This document shows positions 17,067-24,740 of a DNA stretch of 47,348 nucleotides, piece after piece (positions within the stretch are counted from its first letter, which is position 1; the number at the start of each line of letters is the position of its first letter). Source of the DNA: DASUZB01 sp036377075 (GTDB lineage Bacteria; Actinomycetota; CALGFH01); NCBI GenBank assembly GCA_036377075.1, contig DASUZB010000011.1, positions 1 to 47,348 of the forward strand, read 5' to 3'. Below the pieces are notes generated by a model. It searched no databases. It was given only the letters and a program-made list of their open reading frames with translations, and was not told where the DNA came from. A program made the position numbers and the translations under genes.

Positions 17067-17110
17067 GCGTCGCGTGCACGGCGCCTCGAGGCGCAACGAA
17101 GGGTCGCGGT

Positions 17111-17134
17111 GGGGCAGGCCACGTCGCCTGCCCC
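17111..17134. terminator. Hairpin after the GH25 gene
   Basis: GGGGCAGGC (17111-17119) and GCCTGCCCC (17126-17134) form a perfect 9-bp stem with a 6-base loop, 45 bp after the lysozyme stop. It lies between convergent genes and could stop transcription from both sides. There is no T-tract. Confidence 0.5.
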
Positions 17135-17213
17135 CCCGCTTGCCCACGCACCGGAGCAGGCTGGACGCGTCGAAGAGGAGGGTCTTGGTGGCCCGCATCG
17201 GGTCGAGGGGGAT

Positions 17214-17438
17214 TCATCGTGGCTCCGGTGCGGCGCGGCGAACGTAGAGCGTGGACAGGCATTCGCACAGGACCCCGTCGCCTTGGCACACCCGCGAGGA
17301 CACTTTCGCCGTGCGTCCACCGAGGAACGTGACCTCGGCCGTGCAGCGCAACGTGGCACCGACGTCTGCCGGCCGGACGAAACTGACGTCCCGGATCCGC
17401 CGCAGTGCCGCCAGTCCCGTGCTCCCCGCGTCGTTCAC
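17214..17438 (-). CDS. N-terminally truncated hotdog-fold (thioesterase-like) protein
   Basis: GTG 17438 overlaps the upstream aldo/keto reductase stop by 4 bp (GTGA). The 74 residues contain the second half of a hotdog domain: RIRDVSFVRPADVGATLRC, then VTFLGGRTAKVSSRVCQGD and LCECLSTLYVRR. Intact PaaI-like thioesterases are about 130-150 residues, with the missing half holding the long helix and active-site Asp or Asn. A nearly identical 79-bp piece of its 3' end recurs at 27240-27318. It is probably non-functional, though the translational coupling is intact. Confidence 0.5.
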   Translation of the reverse strand: MNDAGSTGLAALRRIRDVSFVRPADVGATLRCTAEVTFLGGRTAKVSSRVCQGDGVLCECLSTLYVRRAAPEPR

Positions 17439-18170
17439 CGGTCCAGCTCCCGCATCTTCTGTTCCGGGTACCGCTCACCTCGGGAGGAACCGATGGCGTG
17501 CTCCACGCGGTCCCGCAGCGTCTCGTCCATCGCGATGTCCAGGCACCCCAGGTTCTCGGTGAGGTAGCCGGGTCGCTTGGTGCCGAAGAGCGCCACCACG
17601 CGCTCGCCCTGGGCGAGCACCCAGCGCAGCGCCAGCTGGGCGGGAGTGGCGCCGACGGATTCCGCGCCGCAGCGTCGCCGCCGATGCCTCCGACAGCCCG
17701 ACCTGGTCGACCTTCCCCGCTGCGACCAGCTCGGCCATCGCGCCGACGCTGTCCTCGATCGGCACCGTGGGATCGACCCGGTGCAGGTAGAACAGGTCGA
17801 GCCGTTCCAGGCCCATCCGCCGCAGCGAGGCGTCACAGGAGCGCCTGATGTAGTCCGGCCTGCCGTTCACCCCAAGCCAGCTGCCGTCGCTTCCACGGAC
17901 GACCCCGCACTTGGTCGCCAACGTCAGCGATCCTGACCGCCGGCCGAGAACGCGGCCCACCAGCTCCTCGCCGGTGTGCGGACCGTAGACGTCGGCGGTG
18001 TCGAACAGCGTGATCCCGCGAGCCACGGCCAGCTGGAGGGTCTCGGTGGCCGCGACGAGGTCGGGCGTGCCGTAGAAGTCCGTCATGCCCATGCAGCCGA
18101 GGCCGAGCGCGGACACCGTGCGCGTGCCGAGCTTCCGCTGCGGCATCATGCCGGAGGACGACACCATCAT
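17435..18170 (-). pseudogene. Aldo/keto reductase with internal deletion and frameshift
   Basis: From ATG 18170 the frame reads MPQRKLGTRTVSALGLGCMG, LFDTADVYGPHTGEELVG (Asp and Tyr), LATKCGVVRG (Lys) and LFYLHRVDPTVPIEDS (His), all intact. After LSEASAATLRR (near 17670) sense jumps to another frame, which gives SVGATPAQLALRWVLAQGER and ends ERYPEQKMRELDR. In full-length relatives about 90-100 residues, including the second half of the barrel, separate these motifs. The gene has therefore lost about 300 bp and its frame. It has a divergent start with the CGNR regulator. Confidence 0.75.
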
Positions 18171-18200
18171 GTAACCACTTATACCGCTTACAATGCCGTC
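18171..18200. promoter_or_regulatory. Divergent promoter with leaderless start for CGNR gene
   Basis: Just 30 bp separate the two starts. On the plus strand TACAAT (18189-18194) is a good -10 element placed 6 bases before ATG 18201, with no ribosome site, so the CGNR mRNA is probably leaderless. GTAA at 18171 and TTAC at 18188 form part of an imperfect dyad (GTAACCACTTAT with ATACCGCTTAC) that could be the operator for autoregulation. Confidence 0.5.
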
Positions 18201-18785
18201 ATGGAAACCGCCAGCCCGCCGCGGACCGCCGACGGAGACCGGTTCCGGTTCCGTGCCGGCCGGCCGAGCCTCGACCTGTGCTCCACGGTGCTGTGGCGGC
18301 ACGTCAGCCCCGTCGAGCAGCTGCGGCATCCGGACGACGTGGCCCGGTGGCTCGCCGAAGCCGGGCTGTGGACGGAGCCGCACCCGGTCAGCGACGCGGA
18401 CGTTCGGACCGTCCGGGCTCTGCGGGAAGCGCTCTACCGGCTCTTTCTCGCCCGCATCCGCGGCGAGAAGCTCCCCGGTGCGCGGCTGGTCAATCGCTGC
18501 GCCGCGCATCCCGGCCCGACCCCCCGGCTCACCTCGGACGGGCAGACGCGCTGGCTGATCCGCGACCCCGTGCCCACCGCGCTGTCGGCCGTGGCGCGGG
18601 ACGGGATCGAGCTCCTCACCGGAGCGCTGTCCGGCCGGGTTCGCGAGTGCGCCGCGCCGGACTGCGCCTTCCTGTTCGTCGACACTTCCCGGCCCGGCAC
18701 GCGGCGCTGGTGCGCGCACAACCGCTGTGGCAACCGCGAGCACGTTCGCGAACACCGAGCCCGGGAGCGGGCGAGGTTGGTATGA
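18201..18785 (+). CDS. CGNR zinc-finger (ABATE domain) regulator
   Basis: 194 residues from ATG 18201. The N-terminal ABATE-type domain (FRFRAGRPSLDLCSTVLWR) is followed by a C-terminal CGNR zinc finger: ECAAPDCAFLFVD, then WCAHNRCGNREHVREHRAR, with the four Cys ligands present. These proteins are DNA-binding regulators of largely unknown stimulus. The gene is divergent from the damaged aldo/keto reductase, presumably its former target. Confidence 0.85.
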   Translation: METASPPRTADGDRFRFRAGRPSLDLCSTVLWRHVSPVEQLRHPDDVARWLAEAGLWTEPHPVSDADVRTVRALREALYRLFLARIRGEKLPGARLVNRCAAHPGPTPRLTSDGQTRWLIRDPVPTALSAVARDGIELLTGALSGRVRECAAPDCAFLFVDTSRPGTRRWCAHNRCGNREHVREHRARERARLV

Positions 18786-18846
18786 CCCATCCGGTCTCCG
18801 GCGGTTGCGCGTTCACGTCCGCGATGCGGGCGCACCCGGAAGCTGC

Positions 18847-19857
18847 CTATCGGCGAGGAAGCGACCGCGGCAGCCCGAACCATGGGAGCACGCTGTTGTC
18901 GAAGCGGGTGAAGGCGCAGATCCGGTCGCCGGTGAGGGTGAGGACGAACAGGCCGGTTCCATGGCGGATGCCGGTGGGGGCGCGAAGGTAGGCCCCGAAC
19001 GCCGGCTGACCGTTGGCCCGCGTCGGCACGAGGTCAACCCTCCTGCCCGAGCGGAAGATGCTGGCGAAGAGGCGCGCCACGACGTCGCGGCCCTGGTATT
19101 CGAGGGGAATCGGTGGCATGGAGACGTGGATGTCGTCGGTGAGCAAGGCGACCAGCGCGTCGAGATCCCCGGACTCGTAGGCGCGGACGAACCCTGCCAC
19201 GAGCTCCTGCTCGGAGGTTGAGTCGGGGGCGGGAGCCGGTTCGCGCCCGTCGGCCGGCGGCCGCCGGCGCTGCAGGCTGGCACGGGCCCGTTTGAGGGCG
19301 CTGTTGACCGACTCGACGGTCGAGTCGAGCATGTCGGCCACCTCGTTGGCGTGGAATCCGAGGACGTCGCGCAGGATGAGCACGGCGAGCTGGCGAGGAG
19401 GCAGGACCTGAAGGGCGGTGACGAAGGCCAGGGAGATGGCTTCGGTCTGCTCGTACCGGGCCTCGGGGCCGAGCGGCACGCCGGTCGCCCCCTCGAGGAG
19501 GGCGTCGGGATATGGCTCGAGCCATACGAGCTCGCCGAACCGGGTCGGTTCAGGCGGTTCAACCTGGGGCATGTCCCACTCCCGGGCCGGGCGTCGGCTC
19601 GCCGACCGACGCGCGTTGAGGCACCGGTTGGTGGCGATCCGGTAGAGCCAGGTGCGGATCGAGGCGCGTCCCTCGAACCCTCCGAGGCCCTGCCAGGCGG
19701 CCAGCAGCGTGTCCTGGAGGGCGTCCTCGGCGTCCTGCAAGGAACCGAGCATCCGGTAGCAGTGCACCTGTAGCTCCCGACGGTACGGCTCGGTCAGCTC
19801 CCGGAACGCCTCGCCGTCCCCGGCCCGCGCCCTGCTGATCAGGTCGGTTGTCACCAC
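18847..19857 (-). CDS. ECF sigma factor with C-terminal SnoaL-like domain (SigG/SigX5 type)
   Basis: 336 residues from GTG 19857 (a second GTG follows immediately). Sigma region 2 (YRRELQVHCYRMLGSLQDAE, TWLYRIATNRCLNARR) and region 4 (LPPRQLAVLILRDVLGFHAN, STVESVNSALKRARASL) are complete. Residues about 215-330 form a SnoaL-like domain (LVAGFVRAYESGDLDALVAL), which in this class replaces a separate anti-sigma factor as the regulatory module. No anti-sigma gene is adjacent. It is divergent from the SDR gene, which may be a member of its regulon; that is inference. Confidence 0.92.
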   Translation of the reverse strand: MVTTDLISRARAGDGEAFRELTEPYRRELQVHCYRMLGSLQDAEDALQDTLLAAWQGLGGFEGRASIRTWLYRIATNRCLNARRSASRRPAREWDMPQVEPPEPTRFGELVWLEPYPDALLEGATGVPLGPEARYEQTEAISLAFVTALQVLPPRQLAVLILRDVLGFHANEVADMLDSTVESVNSALKRARASLQRRRPPADGREPAPAPDSTSEQELVAGFVRAYESGDLDALVALLTDDIHVSMPPIPLEYQGRDVVARLFASIFRSGRRVDLVPTRANGQPAFGAYLRAPTGIRHGTGLFVLTLTGDRICAFTRFDNSVLPWFGLPRSLPRR

Positions 19858-20050
19858 TCCACCCTCGCCTCACGCCGCTCGCTCTCCTTGTCGACCTCAC
19901 GGTATCGACACCGACCGAGTCGCAGAATGGGCGGTCCTTGCCCGCCCAGTTCCTCGACGTCGCGGTGTCTGCATCCTCGACGGCTCGGACGATCCGTCCG
20001 TCGACCGGTGGCCAAAGGGGCAGCCACCCGGGCGCAGAAAGGAACCGGAG

Positions 20051-20839
20051 ATGATGCTGGAGGACAAGGTTGCGGTGATCTACGGAGCCGGAGGCGCCAT
20101 CGGCGGCGCTGTCGCACGCGCCTTTGCGCCTGAGGGGGCCAAGCTCTTTCTCACCGGACGCCACCTGGCACCGGTCGAAGGTGTCGCCAAGGACGTCGTT
20201 TCCGCCGGTGGATCCGCCGAGGCGGCGGAGGTCGACGCCCTCGACGAGCAGGCCGTGGACGAGCATCTCCAGTCCGTGATCGACAAGGCCGGTCGCGTCG
20301 ACATCTCGTTCAACGCGATCGGCATCCCGAATCCGAAGGTTCGTGTGCCCCTGGTCGAGCTGGATGTCGAGCAGTTCTCCCTGCCGATCGCGACCTACAC
20401 GAGGTCGTACTTTCTGACTGCACGCCTGGCCGCCCGGCGGATGGTCGCCAACCGGTCGGGGGTGATCATGACCGTCACCTCGATCCCGTCGCGGACGGGC
20501 ATCCCGTATGTGGGAGGCGGCGGACCGGCGATGGCCGCCGTGGAGGCACTCACCCGAGGTCTATCCGCCGAGCTCGCACCTCAGGGCGTTCGCGTGGTCG
20601 GTCTGCGACCACAAGGCATGCCGGAGACGGGCAGGATCAAGGAGAGCTTCGAGCTTTACGCCAAGGCATCGGGAATGACCTGGGAACAGTTCCACGAGCT
20701 GGGCGCGGGCAGGACCCACGCGCGACGGCTTTCGACGCTCGCGGAGATGGCGAACATGGCGGTCTTCATGGCCTCCGATCGGGCGAGCGGGATGACCGGA
20801 ACGGTCGTCAACCTGAGCATGGGGAGCCTGGACGATTAG
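20051..20839 (+). CDS. SDR-family oxidoreductase with altered active site
   Basis: 262 residues, start at ATG 20051 with AAAGGA upstream. The Rossmann glycine motif VIYGAGGAIGGAVARAFA is intact and FNAIGIPNP stands for NNAG. The catalytic region reads MTVTSIPSRTGIPYVGGGGP then AMAAVEALTRGLSAELAP: the usual YxxxK position is occupied by Gly/Met, so Tyr and Lys appear missing. Divergent SDRs like this may be reductases with substitute residues or non-catalytic binders. A sigma-factor gene lies divergently 193 bp upstream. Confidence 0.85.
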   Translation: MMLEDKVAVIYGAGGAIGGAVARAFAPEGAKLFLTGRHLAPVEGVAKDVVSAGGSAEAAEVDALDEQAVDEHLQSVIDKAGRVDISFNAIGIPNPKVRVPLVELDVEQFSLPIATYTRSYFLTARLAARRMVANRSGVIMTVTSIPSRTGIPYVGGGGPAMAAVEALTRGLSAELAPQGVRVVGLRPQGMPETGRIKESFELYAKASGMTWEQFHELGAGRTHARRLSTLAEMANMAVFMASDRASGMTGTVVNLSMGSLDD

Positions 20840-20911
20840 CGGCCTTGGCCCGAATTCACCGAGGCTACCTCCTGGAGGCCTCCGTTGCGCCAGTCGTCGG
20901 GATGAGGCGCG

Positions 20912-21325
20912 TCAGGCCTGGGGCTGGCTGACGTTCACCATCCAGGGGATGCCGAACCGGTCCACGCACATGCCGAACTCGTCCCCCCACGCCTGCTTCT
21001 CCATGGGCATCGTCACGGTGCCGCCGTCCGACAGCTTCTGCCAGTAGCCGCGCAGCTCGTCGGCGTCGTCCCCGCTCAGGCTGACGGTGATGTTGTCGCC
21101 GGGGTTGCGCTGCATCCCCTCGGGGGTGTCGGAGGCCATGAGCGTGAACCCGCTGGGCGTCTCGAGCTGGCCGTGCATGATCTTGTTGGCGTCGGGCGAG
21201 TCCTGGGCACCGAACTCGCCGAAGGTGTTCATCCTCAGCTCGCCGCCGAAGACGTCCCTGTAGAACTCGAGGGCCTGGCGAGCGCTGTCGGCGAAGCTGA
21301 TGTACGGGTTGAGCCGGGAAGCCAT
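20912..21325 (-). CDS. VOC-family protein, PhnB-like (YdhR/3-dmu type)
   Basis: ATG 21325 with GGAG 7 bases upstream; 137 residues. It begins MASRLNPYISFADSARQALE and ends DRFGIPWMVNVSQPQA, with the GDDADELRGYWQKLSDGG hinge typical of PhnB-like single-chain VOC proteins. Function in this subgroup is unknown. It stands alone, convergent with the SDR gene; the space between holds a short palindrome GGAGGCCTCC (20874-20883). Confidence 0.88.
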   Translation of the reverse strand: MASRLNPYISFADSARQALEFYRDVFGGELRMNTFGEFGAQDSPDANKIMHGQLETPSGFTLMASDTPEGMQRNPGDNITVSLSGDDADELRGYWQKLSDGGTVTMPMEKQAWGDEFGMCVDRFGIPWMVNVSQPQA

Positions 21326-21528
21326 CGGGCACTCCTTCGTCGTGAGTCGCGATGAGCCCCGGCAGCCTAGCGCGGACCGGCGACACAGGGCAGCCCTGGC
21401 GGCGGCGATGCCCACCGTCGCGGAAACGTCCCGCTTCAGCGGGCACCGCGCAGACAGTGGTGTTTGCGATCTGTTCGTGGACGTGACATCTCGATCTACG
21501 GTCTGGACTTCCCCGTCGGCGTCGTCGA

Positions 21529-22761
21529 TCAGTCAGGTGCTCCAGATCGGACCTGACCGCTGTCCAGGTGCGCCCTGACCGCGTCGGCGACGGTCGCGGC
21601 GTCGTCGGGGAAGCCGAACAGGAGGCTGGAGCGGCGGCGGACGAGCCAGCGCAGCCCTACGTACCACAGGCCGGGGGCTGGCCCGGCACCGTCGGCGTGC
21701 CGCGGCTGGCCGTCGAGGCCGACCAGGGCGGGATCGAGCCAGGAGAAGTCGCCGGTGAAGCCGGTGCACCACACGACGCTGCCGACCTCCTCGGCGTGCA
21801 GGTCGAGGGTCGCCGGCGGGTCCAGGTCGACGCGGACGTCGTGCTCGTCGGGCTCGGCCGGCGGCGCGTCGATGCCGCGGCGGCGGATGATCTCGTCGAC
21901 CATCGCCCTGGCCCGGGCGGCGAAGGCGTCTCCGGCGGCGACGTTGGCGGCGACCCTGTCGTCGAAGGTCACCCGCTCACCTTCCACCGCCACCGGCCGC
22001 CCGGCCAGGGTGACGCCGGCCCGGGCAAGCGCCGGCAGGCTCAGGCCACGCCCGGGCGCGATGATCGGCATGGCGGCCCGCACGACCGACGGGTCGGGCA
22101 GGTCACGGGGCCGCTGGTCCATGAACCCGGCCTCGGCCAGCCACTCGATGGTCTCGCGGCCGCGGTGCCGGAACGGCACGCGACCGACGGGGCTGGTCGC
22201 CAGCACCACCCGCCGGCCGCCAGCCAGCAGGTCCTCGGCGATCTGGCAGCCGGACTGGGCGCTGCCGACCACCAGCACCGCCCCGTCGGGGAGCTGGTCG
22301 GGACCGCGGTAGTCGGCGGCGTGGTATTGGGCAACCCGGTCGGGCAAGGTGCCGGCAAGTGCAGGGACCTTCGGCAGGTTCTGGTCGCCGGTGGCCACCA
22401 CCACCGTGCGGGCCGGGAGGTCATCGCCGCCGGTCAACAGGACGTGTCCGTCGCCGGCCGGTGCCAGCCGGGCCACCTGCACCCCTTCGCGGACCGGGCA
22501 GTTCGCGGCCAGCTTCTCCAGCCGCTGGACGACTTCCACCCCGGTGGCGTAGCTGTCGCGTGCCTGCTCGCCGAGTAGCTGGTTCATCCACCCGGGCGTG
22601 TTCAGCCGGAAGGAGTCCCACCGCTGGGTCCGCCAGCTCTCACCGACCCGGCCCCGCTCCAGGACCACGTGCTCGACGCCGCGGGCGGTGAGGGCGGCGC
22701 TTGTGGCCAGCCCGGCCGGCCCGGCGCCCACCACCGCACAGTCGACCAGCATGCCGCGCAT
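21529..22761 (-). CDS. Flavin-containing monooxygenase-like FAD/NAD(P) oxidoreductase
   Basis: 410 residues. The FAD motif is CAVVGAGPAGLATSAALTAR (about residues 8-28) and the second dinucleotide fold AVLVVGSAQSGCQIAEDL (about 165). A WCTGFTGDFSWLDP ATG-like motif lies near the C-terminus. It belongs to the CzcO/FMO-like group that oxygenates or oxidises small molecules. The start overlaps the hydrolase stop by one base (TGATG), so the two are an operon, divergent from the HxlR-SCP2 regulator. Confidence 0.9.
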   Translation of the reverse strand: MRGMLVDCAVVGAGPAGLATSAALTARGVEHVVLERGRVGESWRTQRWDSFRLNTPGWMNQLLGEQARDSYATGVEVVQRLEKLAANCPVREGVQVARLAPAGDGHVLLTGGDDLPARTVVVATGDQNLPKVPALAGTLPDRVAQYHAADYRGPDQLPDGAVLVVGSAQSGCQIAEDLLAGGRRVVLATSPVGRVPFRHRGRETIEWLAEAGFMDQRPRDLPDPSVVRAAMPIIAPGRGLSLPALARAGVTLAGRPVAVEGERVTFDDRVAANVAAGDAFAARARAMVDEIIRRRGIDAPPAEPDEHDVRVDLDPPATLDLHAEEVGSVVWCTGFTGDFSWLDPALVGLDGQPRHADGAGPAPGLWYVGLRWLVRRRSSLLFGFPDDAATVADAVRAHLDSGQVRSGAPD

Positions 22762-23654
22762 CAGCGGCTACCGAGCGCGGCCTGCAGCGCCGCCCGGCAC
22801 GCCTCCGGCCGCTCCAGGGCGAAGTGGCCGGCGTCCTCGATCACGTGCAGGGGCCAGCCGTAGCGGGCGCTGGCCTCCTCGGCGATCCGCAGGCGCATCA
22901 CCCGGTCGTGACGCCCCCAGATCAGGCTGGTGGGCACGGCGATCCGCGCCAGGTCCTGGGGCGGGATCGGCTTGGTCCCGAGCTCCCTCAGCATGCGACG
23001 GTTGGCCGCCCGCACGCTGGGCGTGCGGGCACGGTCCAGGGTGTAGGTCTGGGACGCCTCCCATCGCTCGCCCATCAGTGCCCGCACGCGGGCCGGGTCC
23101 ACCGCCACCTGCCGCAGAAGACCCCGCTGGGTGCGCTCGCTGGGTCGGGCGACGAACCGGATCATGGCTAGCACGACGCCCGGCGCGGGCCGGAAACGGT
23201 CCAGGCTGCCCGCGTCCATCAGCACCAGCCGCGACAGCCGGTCCGGGTGGGCGATCGCGAAGCGGGCGGCGATGGACGCGCCGAGCGACGCTCCCACCAG
23301 CACCGGCGGTGTCGCGCACGTCTGGTCGACGAGCTCGCCGAGCCAAGCCAGCACCCCAGCGGCGTCAGGCGGGCCGTCGGGCACCTCCGAGGCGCCCAGG
23401 CCCGGCAGGTCGGGCGCGACCACGCGATGGGTCCTCACCAGGTCGGCGGCGACGGGAAGCCACATCCCCGCCCAGCCGCCCTGCCCGTGCAGCAGCACGA
23501 CCGGCGGGCCGTCGCCGCCCTCCAGCACCGCGGTCGACACCCCAGCCAGGTCCAACCGGCGCTCGGTGACAGGTGCCCCGGCCAGCACCTGCTGCCGGGC
23601 GTGGTCGCCGACCGCGCCATGGCTGCCGTCCCCAACGACCTGCTGCCTGCTCAT
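22761..23654 (-). CDS. Alpha/beta hydrolase
   Basis: 297 residues, with lid and core intact. The oxyanion strand is VVLLHGQGGWAGMW, the nucleophile PVLVGASLGASIAARFA (GxSxG with Ala), the acid in LIWGRHDRVM, and the His in IEDAGHFALERPEACRAAL. No signal peptide is present. It is co-transcribed with the downstream flavin monooxygenase, which suggests a two-step conversion such as Baeyer-Villiger oxidation followed by ester hydrolysis (inference from gene order). Confidence 0.9.
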   Translation of the reverse strand: MSRQQVVGDGSHGAVGDHARQQVLAGAPVTERRLDLAGVSTAVLEGGDGPPVVLLHGQGGWAGMWLPVAADLVRTHRVVAPDLPGLGASEVPDGPPDAAGVLAWLGELVDQTCATPPVLVGASLGASIAARFAIAHPDRLSRLVLMDAGSLDRFRPAPGVVLAMIRFVARPSERTQRGLLRQVAVDPARVRALMGERWEASQTYTLDRARTPSVRAANRRMLRELGTKPIPPQDLARIAVPTSLIWGRHDRVMRLRIAEEASARYGWPLHVIEDAGHFALERPEACRAALQAALGSR

Positions 23655-23733
23655 GGTCGCCCCTCCCTCGGGAGACTCGTACGTCTTCGCTGGTCATCGT
23701 CGGGGATGGCGCCGGCCTCGCCTAGGACAGTTT

Positions 23734-23780
23734 GTGAACCTTCCAAGGTAGCTTCGACGTGGGCTGGTTCACGATTGGAA
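23734..23780. promoter_or_regulatory. Interleaved dyads in the hydrolase/HxlR divergent region
   Basis: GTGAACC (23734-23740) is matched by inverted GGTTCAC (23766-23772), and TTCCAA (23741-23746) by inverted TTGGAA (23775-23780). The two interleaved pairs sit upstream of both divergent genes, a position expected of the operator of the HxlR-type regulator. Confidence 0.45.
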
Positions 23781-23816
23781 CTAGCAAGGACCGTGGCGGC
23801 GAGGGAGACTGCGTCC

Positions 23817-24536
23817 ATGCGCAACTACGGCCAGTTCTGCCCGATCGCGCGAGGGTCGGAGATCCTCGCGGAACGCTGGACGCCGATCATCCTGCGCAAC
23901 ATCCTGCAGGGATGCCGCACCTTCAACGAGATCGCGGCGGGCGCTCCCGGTCTGTCGCGGGCGCTGCTGACCCGGCGGCTGCGTGAGCTGGAACACGCCG
24001 GGGTGATCCAAGTCCGTCCCAAGCCCGACGGGCACGGGTCGCTGTACGAGCCCACCGCTGCCGGGTGGGACCTGTCGGGGGTGTTGGAGGCCATCGGGGG
24101 CTGGGCCGAGCGGTGGACCGAGCTCACCACCGAGCACTCCGACCCCGAGGTGGTCCTGTGGTCGTGGTGCCAGGAGTTCCTGCGCCGCGACCTGCTGCCC
24201 GACCGGCGGGTGGTGGTCCGCTTCGACTTCTCGTTTGGTGGCCGCAAGGCCAGGGGCTGGCTGCTGATCGAGCGGCGCGAGGGCGAGCTGTGTCGCGTGG
24301 ACCCCGGCTTCGGTGACGACCTGGTGGTGACGATCACCGACCCCCTTGCCTTCACGCACTGGCACATGGGACGGGTCGACTGGGCCGCGGCGCTGCGCTC
24401 GGGTGGCATCCAGGTCAGCGGCTCCCGGGCGCTGAGCCGGGCGCTGCCGACCTGGAACGCGGGGCCGGAAACGAACGCCCGCAGGCGCGCGGCGCTCGAG
24501 CAGACCGCTGGGCGCATGCCGGCGTCCCCGCCGTGA
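23817..24536 (+). CDS. HxlR-family regulator with SCP2-like C-terminal domain
   Basis: Start ATG 23817 (MRNYGQFCPIARGSEILAER); 239 residues. HxlR winged helix occupies 1-95: the signature Cys8 is present, with GAPGLSRALLTRRLRELEHAG as the recognition helix. Residues about 120-230 resemble an SCP2 sterol-carrier fold (VVVRFDFSFGGRKARGWLLI, then LAFTHWHMGRVDWAAALRSG), suggesting binding of a hydrophobic ligand. It is divergent from the hydrolase-monooxygenase operon, whose substrate could be the ligand (inference). Confidence 0.85.
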   Translation: MRNYGQFCPIARGSEILAERWTPIILRNILQGCRTFNEIAAGAPGLSRALLTRRLRELEHAGVIQVRPKPDGHGSLYEPTAAGWDLSGVLEAIGGWAERWTELTTEHSDPEVVLWSWCQEFLRRDLLPDRRVVVRFDFSFGGRKARGWLLIERREGELCRVDPGFGDDLVVTITDPLAFTHWHMGRVDWAAALRSGGIQVSGSRALSRALPTWNAGPETNARRRAALEQTAGRMPASPP

Positions 24537-24740
24537 GCCACACTGCCAAACCTCACCGCGCCCGACCGACCCGGCCACCGCAACCTACTTCCGCGCCGGC
24601 CACCTCCTGCCCGACTCACTCGTCGAGGGTGTCCGTGCTGATCGGTGCGTCCGGACGCAAATGGGACCAGAGCACCGGCACGGTAGTGGCCGGGCCAGCG
24701 ACTGGGGATCGAGGAGGACCGGAGGCTCTAGAATCGCTTC
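24537..24740. other. Intergenic gap before the HD/LuxR gene
   Basis: No gene or repeat seen in these 204 bp. A GAGGACCGGAGG stretch lies about 12-22 bases before ATG 24741 and could include its ribosome site. Confidence 0.4.

Noticed and set aside
20874..20883. GGAGGCCTCC palindrome as a terminator
   Set aside because: Ten-base palindrome with no loop is common by chance at this GC content.
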